Below, piece by piece: positions 57,373 to 64,000 of a stretch of 64,000 nucleotides of DNA; positions within the stretch are counted from its first letter, which is position 1, and every line of letters begins with the position of its first letter. The position numbers and the translations under genes were made by a program. The stretch spans positions 1 to 64,000 of the forward strand of contig SADC01000492.1 of the NCBI GenBank assembly GCA_004194705.1. Direction: 5' to 3'. Under the pieces are notes generated by a model that saw nothing but the letters and a program-made list of their open reading frames with translations, had not been told where the DNA came from and ran no database searches. The DNA is from Ditylenchus dipsaci (taxonomy: Eukaryota > Nematoda > Chromadorea > Rhabditida > Anguinidae).

Positions 57373-58505
57373 ACAAAAATAAAAACTACTAAATAATCTC
57401 TTATTGACTTGCTGTTATATTGATTTAATGCAAAATATAGTTATCTAGAGTGTAAAGACAGAACCAGATTAAGAACAACCCTTTGGCTACAAAACTTCAC
57501 AGGCTAGAAGATTCGATAAATCAAGATTTGACAAACCGATATTTAGCTAATCAAAATTTATGGCTAAACAAAGTAGCTGAAAAGATGCTAAGCAATATTT
57601 GGCTTCAAGGGTTGAAAAATGGGTGGTACTTAGAGATGTGCATTTGCCTTTACCCAATGGGTAGTATTTAATTTTGTCCCCTAATTACTGAAAAATGCCC
57701 CTTAATCAGAAATTGAAAGTTTTTTTCTTAATTTTTAACTTTATTTTTCAAAATTTGTTTGCTCATCGTGCAGCCCAGGATTTCAGCTTTTTAACGAGCT
57801 ACCAAACTGTATTGAATAATCTCGGAAATGTACAAATTTGAAGGTTAGATTAGGGCTTCGAATAAAAAATTTCGAAAAAGGACATTTTGACTGTTTTTGG
57901 AGTAAAAGGGACATTTTATCCAGTGCTTGTTGCCATTTTGAAGCCTAAAAAAGATTTTGACTAAATTTTCAAAAATAAAAAAAGATTTGGGGTGCTGAAA
58001 AAGGACAAATCTTTTTAAAAAGGACGATTCGAAGCCCTGGGTTAGAATGAAGTAACTTTTGTTGAAACCCCTAAATTTCTACATTCTTAACACCAATACC
58101 CCCCCCCCCCCCAAAAGCTACTCCGTTTAATCCCCCGCCCCAATAACTTTCCAGGTACCTCAGAAACCATGCTTTTTTGAAAGATGCTGAAATTAGTACG
58201 GGTTGTCCCTCAGCCTAATGCAAAAAGCCCGAAGCCTAAGCCTTAGGGCTAAGCCTAATTCCTAAGCCTAAAAAATATTGGGGGGAGGGTGCTCGGTAAA
58301 ACCGAGGAGGTGTTTGGGGGGGAGGTGGTCAAAACCAAGTAGCGCATAAAATCCTTATCGCCAAAACAGTTAAATCTTAAATTTTTCTGTGGTAGCTACA
58401 TATTCACTTTCTCTGAAAAAATTGTTCTGGCTTTTACCGCTACCTAAATAGTCAGTTGAATCTATAGATTTCTTTCGTTACTAGCTCAAAAATGAAAGAT
58501 GTAAC

Positions 58506-59637
58506 TAGAGACGGAAACGGGACGGGGCCCCGACGGATCCCGTTTCGTTGGACCAAAATTTGACCTAAAACCCCGTCCCAGAATCCCGCCGGGTCCATTT
58601 CGAAGATCCCGGTCCCGGTTTTGATTTTTCTTAATCATAAACCGGGATTCACAGTTAACCAGAAAAGTAACGATTACACATCTATTATATTCACATTATC
58701 TCCTATTAAGCTCGAGTACCTCCAGCTCAGATACTTTTTTGGCCGCTTCAGGGATTCTTTGGCGAACCTAACTTGTCTATCCATTCTACAAAATTACGAG
58801 GATTTTGATTTTTTGCAAAAGTTAAAACTTAACATTCTACAAAATTACGAGGATTTTGATTTTTTGCAAAAGTTAAAGCCTAATCGTCAAGTTTAACCGT
58901 TTCAAAAAACCGTGATACCCTCCCTATGGTTTGAAAATGTTTATCTCAAAAATTTAAAAAGAAAAACACGCGGCTTTCTCATAAAATCGGGGTTGAGAAA
59001 CACGAATATGAGGTTATCTCATCCATCCGAGCCCTCCGCGTGGGGGATTCTATAATAAAGCCCCGTGATGCTTTTTAGAGATATTTTATTCGTGGCACTT
59101 GATGTTCGGCAGCGGTTACTGATAAATACTAGCATTTCTGTATTCATATACTAAGTTGGCAATAGAAAAGACTTGAGAATTAAAATAGTTCGTTTTTTGC
59201 TGAAAATAAGTGAAGAAAATATCAGAAATGTGGAACTTTGTAGCTTAAATTAAGCTGACTTAAATCCCGGTCATTTTACCGGGGATCCCGTATGGGATCC
59301 CGTTGGTTGGGTCCACAAAATCCCGGTCCCGGTCTCAATCTAGGTAGAAAAGCCCGTCCCGGAATCCCGTTGGGTGGCAGGGTTGTTAACCCTTCAATGA
59401 AGATCTTCATTGAGGATGAAGATCTTCATTATTTTTCGATTTTATTGAAGATTGAGGATGAAGGAGCAAAAAATCTTGTATTGAGGATTGAGGATGAGGA
59501 TGAAGGAGCAAAGAATCTTGTATTGAGGATTGAAGATTGAGGATGAAGGAGAAATTTTATTTATTGAGGATTGAAGATGAAGGCTTCAAAATTTTTTGGC
59601 TTTAACAACCCTGTTGGGTGGCGTCTTTCCGTCTCTA
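58506..59637. mobile_element. hAT-type TIR element, copy 2
   Basis: Duplicate of 13516-14646, again flanked by GATGTAAC, with the nested element at 59378-59613. Confidence 0.82.
59378..59613. mobile_element. hAT-type MITE with internal minisatellite, copy 2
   Basis: Duplicate of 14387-14622, flanked by TTGGGTGG. The array of GAGGATGAAG units differs slightly in length from copy 1. Confidence 0.82.
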
Positions 59638-60240
59638 GATGTAACCGTTTTGGCTATAAGGATTTTGGGCGTAATTCTTTCCCGTGTTTGGGTTTTCCCG
59701 AGAAACTACCAACCCTAGTTTAATGTCATCCATTAAGCAAAAGAGGAGGAAATATTCGTAAAAATTTGAAGTTTCCATTGGAAAAAATTCACCATTTAGA
59801 GCCCAATATCCTGTCTAAACCCAATATAATTTTTTTCGAAGCACACCAACCAATATCAAAATACTAGTATCAACGCCTTTATTTGACCCAATAACCCAAT
59901 ACCAATATAATGTTTGTTTCCATCTCTAGTGTTTTTTTTGCGAAAAATTTGAATTCTGCTGCTAAAGTTTTTAATTAGGCTGCTAAATCAAATCTTCTGC
60001 CAGAAATTTTGATTTTTATGCAAAAAATTGAAGTCTGCTGCCAAGTGAAATTCTCTACCAAAATTTATTTTCTTGAGTTATCACTTCGTGCGTATGACTT
60101 ACTTTTTTGCATAGTTTTAGCCATAGTTGCACGGGCGCCGGCTCTGTGCCGCACAAATTTGCGCCCCAAAAGAACACCGGCGCCCAAACGTTCTTGATGT
60201 CGGCGCCCATTCAATGGAAATTTATTTATTTTTACTTTAA

Positions 60241-60455
60241 AGGGGCATGCTCGCTTAAGGCAAAATTTGTCCCGCCAATTCAAAAAATTTCCGGAATCAT
60301 TGACACAACTTCAACTTAATGTCTAACAAAACTATACCTAAAATAAAATTTTAGGCCTTGTTTTAATAGAAAATGAAAAATCTGCATAGAAGTTCAATGG
60401 TTCGGAAAACTTTTTGAACTGGCGGACAAATTGTGAAACAGGTGAGCATAACCCT
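60241..60455. mobile_element. TTAA-flanked palindromic MITE (R1), copy 2 of 15248
   Basis: Duplicate of 15248-15462. Confidence 0.75.
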
Positions 60456-61560
60456 TTAAGTTTACATTCTGTAAAATTGAATACGTTTTTACGTGGCTAA
60501 GCACTGAGGTTGTAGAATTTAGTGTAAAGAGTGTTCAAGTAATTTTTAGGTTTATAAATGGTCATAACTTTTTCGGTACTATCCCATTATAGCCTCCCCA
60601 AGAAAGCTGTTACAGTGTGCCCTCCCCGAAAAATTGGACCTGTTCCATTTCACCCCTCCCAAAAACCAACTTTTTTAGGACTGTTCGAAAACTAGTTTAA
60701 CACGAGAATGCCCGATCGTAACTTCTGCCTTTTCTAGGAGAACTTTTCATGCTGATTCTCGTGGTGCAGTCATTCTTCGATAACAGGCCGAAAAAGTCTA
60801 GAAAAAAGCAGTTCGAAAATCTTCTAAATGACGTAATCCTATTATATGTTGTTCGAAAGCAAAAAAATTTTTTTTGTGAAACATAGCTATGACTGTGATA
60901 TACCAAAATGACCGCTGGAATCTGCTATTTCATATGAGTGTATTGAGCAGCAACCTGTTTGCAAAAAGCTTTACAAACAGCGCTCAACACAAAAAACCAC
61001 CATTTTCTTACCTGTAAAATTTTCACTTAAAGCCGCTCAAGAGCATGTCGCAGCTGTGTATAACTTCTCAATGCCTGGTCAATTCCAGAGCTACAAGATG
61101 AGCGGAAAATCAGCACAAAAATTCAACAAAAGTCACTCAGAAATTGCAGAAGAAGAGGTGAGACCAGCTGTTTTCCTGGTATCGGAATTTGAAGGATACG
61201 AGTTTGGCATTTTCCTGGCCCACGTTCTGAAGGAAATTGAGAGTGCAATATAGAAAAATGATTTGCGTGAAAAATGAAGTTGCAGTGACGAACCCCCCCC
61301 CCCCCACGCAGAGTGATCGGATGGAGGAGATAACCTCATATTCGTGTTTCTCGACCCCGATTTCATAAAAAAGCCGCGCGTTTTTCAGATTCTGAGAAAA
61401 AAAATTCGAACCACAGGGGGAAGGGGTATGATGGGTTTTAAGTAGAGCTGTGATAAACACCGGTGATAATCTTTCCGGTAATATTCCGGGAATATTACCG
61501 GTGATAATCTTTTTTTTCGGTGATATTCGTAATAATCTTTATTTACACAACTCAGCCCAA

Positions 61561-62655
61561 CTCAATCAAAATCGCACACAAACACAACACATTCTTCATC
61601 AAAAATGCTTTCTTCAAATTCTGATTCGGTCAAAGAATCCACTGGCTTCAACTGCTGCTCGCATCGATGGAATTTAAAAAAAGGCCTTGGAGTGTGCACC
61701 ATTACATTGATGATCGAATTACTTCTGACGTCTGTCCACCCATCTGACGATATTGCGAAGAAATCCGCCTAAAACATGAACATAAAGTTAGATAAGCATT
61801 AACGAATAGACCTTGTTGCAAGCATTTATCAGACTATTCTGAACTCGGTTGAATTCGGCTGAAATAAGAACCTTCGGATACTTGTATTCTTGACTGGGCA
61901 ACTTATACGATGGCTTTAGCTTGTTGAGAAACTGCACAAAGAACGGATTCCTGAGGAAGCGAGAAGGAATATTCTCTGTAGCAAAAGCCTTAAAGTCTGA
62001 GTTAACCACGAAAGCAAAAAGACCCAGGAAAAACCAACCCTAGTCAGTAGAATATCCAGATATTCTTGCTCATCCTTTGAAGTGGTGTCGAAATAGTGCT
62101 TAATCGTTCCTGAACTTTCCTGTGGCGAGACTTCCGCGGCTTCAGATAACATTGGCTTCTTTAGCGATGCACTGCGGCTTCGACGAGCAGCTGGCCTCTT
62201 CAGCAAACGATCGATTTCCTTGCTAGCTTCTACCAGGGTTCGCAATTTCAAGCGTTTTTGAAAATGCTAGCATTACTTACTAGCATTTTTCAAAGTTTGA
62301 AAAATGCTAGTAAGAACCTAGTCAAAATGACAGTGAAATTACTAGCATTTTTCAAAGTTTTAAAAATGCTAGTAAGTAATGATAGCATTTTCAAAAACGC
62401 TTAAAATTTCGAAACCTTGCTTCTACGCCCACTTTGATACAGATCTGAATCCAACAAGGCTGAAAACAGCCAGAAATAGATAGTAATCACCTTCAAGTGT
62501 TCCTCCATTCTTATTGGGTTCCTAGTATATCGGCCAGGCTTTAAAGCATCACAATTCGGGTTGCAGAACCGGCAGTAGCCTACATAAATGCTCTTTTCTT
62601 CCTTACGAGTGAAATAGCTCGAACACCAAGAAAGCTGTTTTGTTTGTTTTGACAT
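61561..62655 (-). pseudogene. hAT transposase N-terminal remnant, copy 2
   Basis: Duplicate of 16570-17664. The BED exon reads further here (RMEEHLK before a GTGATT donor), where copy 1 has lost one base. A one-base difference near 61752 disturbs the SDGWTDVRS segment. The same MITE interruption is present (62234-62419). Confidence 0.7.
62234..62419. mobile_element. hAT-type MITE, copy 2
   Basis: Duplicate of 17243-17429 with the same CTTCTAC flanks. Confidence 0.7.
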
Positions 62656-64000
62656 CTGTGAAAAAACCCAAAAAATGAAAGCACATAAAGATAGCAAGTC
62701 AATACTGCCATTAATCTCTTGTATGATAAATAAAAAGAATGAAAAATAAATGCAGGGACAACAATTTTTGGTAAATTAGAAAGGCATTTCATTAGCAAAA
62801 GATTATCACCATTTTTTGTTCTCTCGGTGATATTCCAGGTGAAAATAAGTACTCTTAAAAAATAAGTACTCTTAGGGTATTTTGTGAAGACATGCTATTT
62901 AATGCAATGCTGATTGCTCTTTGTTGCTAAAAATGAAGTTTTGACATAAAATTATAAAAATCAATAAGGTTTTTTCAAAAAACGGATTTGTAGCACCCAC
63001 TTTTCGAAGAATATTTTCAGGCCCATGGATTGTTACCAAACCATCTAGAGGGTACAGTAACTACGAAAATGTACCCAAGCCATCTGAATATTATCAAAAC
63101 TACATGGGTAGTATATTGCGCCCAAAACAATTGAATGTCCCGAAATTGAAAAATGCGAAAAATGAAAAATTTTGATTTTCGAATTTAGCCTTGTCCCCCT
63201 TTTGTTTTAGATTTCGGATATTTTCAACATGGCAAAATTTGAAAATCAAAATTTTCATTTTTCGCATTTTTTGAAAAAACTAAAAAGACTTAAAATGGAG
63301 TTGGAGTAATGGGTGTTCATGATGCAAAATACTCCAACTCCAATCTGTTCACGAAGTCGGAGTATCTCTGATTGGTGGGCGCGTTTTTCGCCAAAACCTT
63401 TTATTTGTCAAGCTTTTTGATTATTCAGACTCATAGTTGCAAGGCTCATAGCTCACAGAGGGGCGAAATGTACCGATTTCCGGCATAAAAGGTCTTTACT
63501 AATCAGAGATACTCCAACTCCGACTTCGTGAACACGTTAGAGTTGGAGCCGGAGTTGGAGTAAAGTGTGTTCACGATGCCAAATACTTCAAATACAACTC
63601 CGACTTCCTGAACGAGCCATAATGGTTGGTCGCGTATAAACCCATAAATAACCCTTCTTTCGACCTCCTCTCTAACCCTCTAGAGAGGTTATTTATGGGG
63701 TATTTTTTAGGCTTAGGCTTCGGTAGGCCAGCGCCGATTAGGCCGTACTAAGGGGGTTATTTATGACCTTTTTTTAGGGAGGGGGGTTATTTATGACTCA
63801 CGGTCGTTGGTCGCTACACTTGAACTTCAAGGAGGGAGGAAATAAAGATGACGGTCACAACTAAATGTTTTGTTTTTTCAGGTCCATTAACATCACTGGC
63901 CCAAGATAAAATATACATGGTGAACCAAAAATAAACCCCTAAATTTTGACGGCGCCGTAAGACCAGTTTCAATTATGATTTTGTTGCCGATGATATGTCA

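Larger units (their letters stand above)
61443..62842 (-). mobile_element. hAT-like transposon remnant, copy 2
   Basis: Duplicate of 16449-17850, with the same TAGAGCTGTG left end and CGGTGATA-type motifs at both sides. Confidence 0.65.
43587..64000 (+). repeat. Large direct duplication, copy 2
   Basis: Second copy of 1-19006 with the same gene and repeat order. It differs by the insertion at 54896-56293, absent from copy 1, and by scattered small indels, some of which fall in coding exons. It runs on unbroken from 19.7-43.6 kb, which supplies the first four glycosyltransferase exons, so this copy has a coherent gene 5' end inside the window. Confidence 0.97.

Overview
This window looks like animal nuclear DNA, most likely from a nematode. 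It is AT-rich, its genes are split by short introns (about 47-56 bases, GT...AG), and its two clear protein families are a nematode-style Core-2/I-branching glycosyltransferase and a MOLO-1-like acetylcholine-receptor modulator. No rRNA, CRISPR or bacterial-style operon was seen. One 17-N assembly gap lies at 19719-19735.

The dominant feature is a near-identical direct duplication. Bases 1-19006 match 43587-64000 along their whole visible length. Each copy carries, on the + strand, the 3' exons of the glycosyltransferase, then the MOLO-1-like gene, then about 6.5 kb of nested repeats. Copy 1 holds an intact MOLO-1-like gene (6103-12382, 304 aa) but a 2-base frameshift in the glycosyltransferase. 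Copy 2 holds an intact 12-exon glycosyltransferase (39203-48332, 476 aa) but two single-base shifts in the MOLO-1-like gene. The first contig could be a mis-scaffolded alternative haplotype rather than a true tandem copy.

Between the copies (19.7-43.6 kb) lie a third, damaged glycosyltransferase paralogue (25208-36455), the 3' end of a small membrane-protein gene on the minus strand (37638-37880), a serine/arginine-rich minus-strand ORF (19979-20212), and the 5' exons of the intact glycosyltransferase. Its large intron 4 carries a 0.9-kb direct-repeat pair with a minus-strand ORF.

Most of the remaining DNA is transposon-derived, chiefly non-autonomous terminal-inverted-repeat elements nested in each other: TTAA-flanked palindromes, TA-flanked mariner/pogo-like MITEs, hAT-like elements with 8-base target duplications plus a hAT transposase remnant, and a set of foldback elements with 8-10 base target duplications whose inverted ends are built from short tandem units. 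Several insertions can be checked against an empty site inside this same window. Most repeats sit in introns, and one has split an exon-like copy of the glycosyltransferase.
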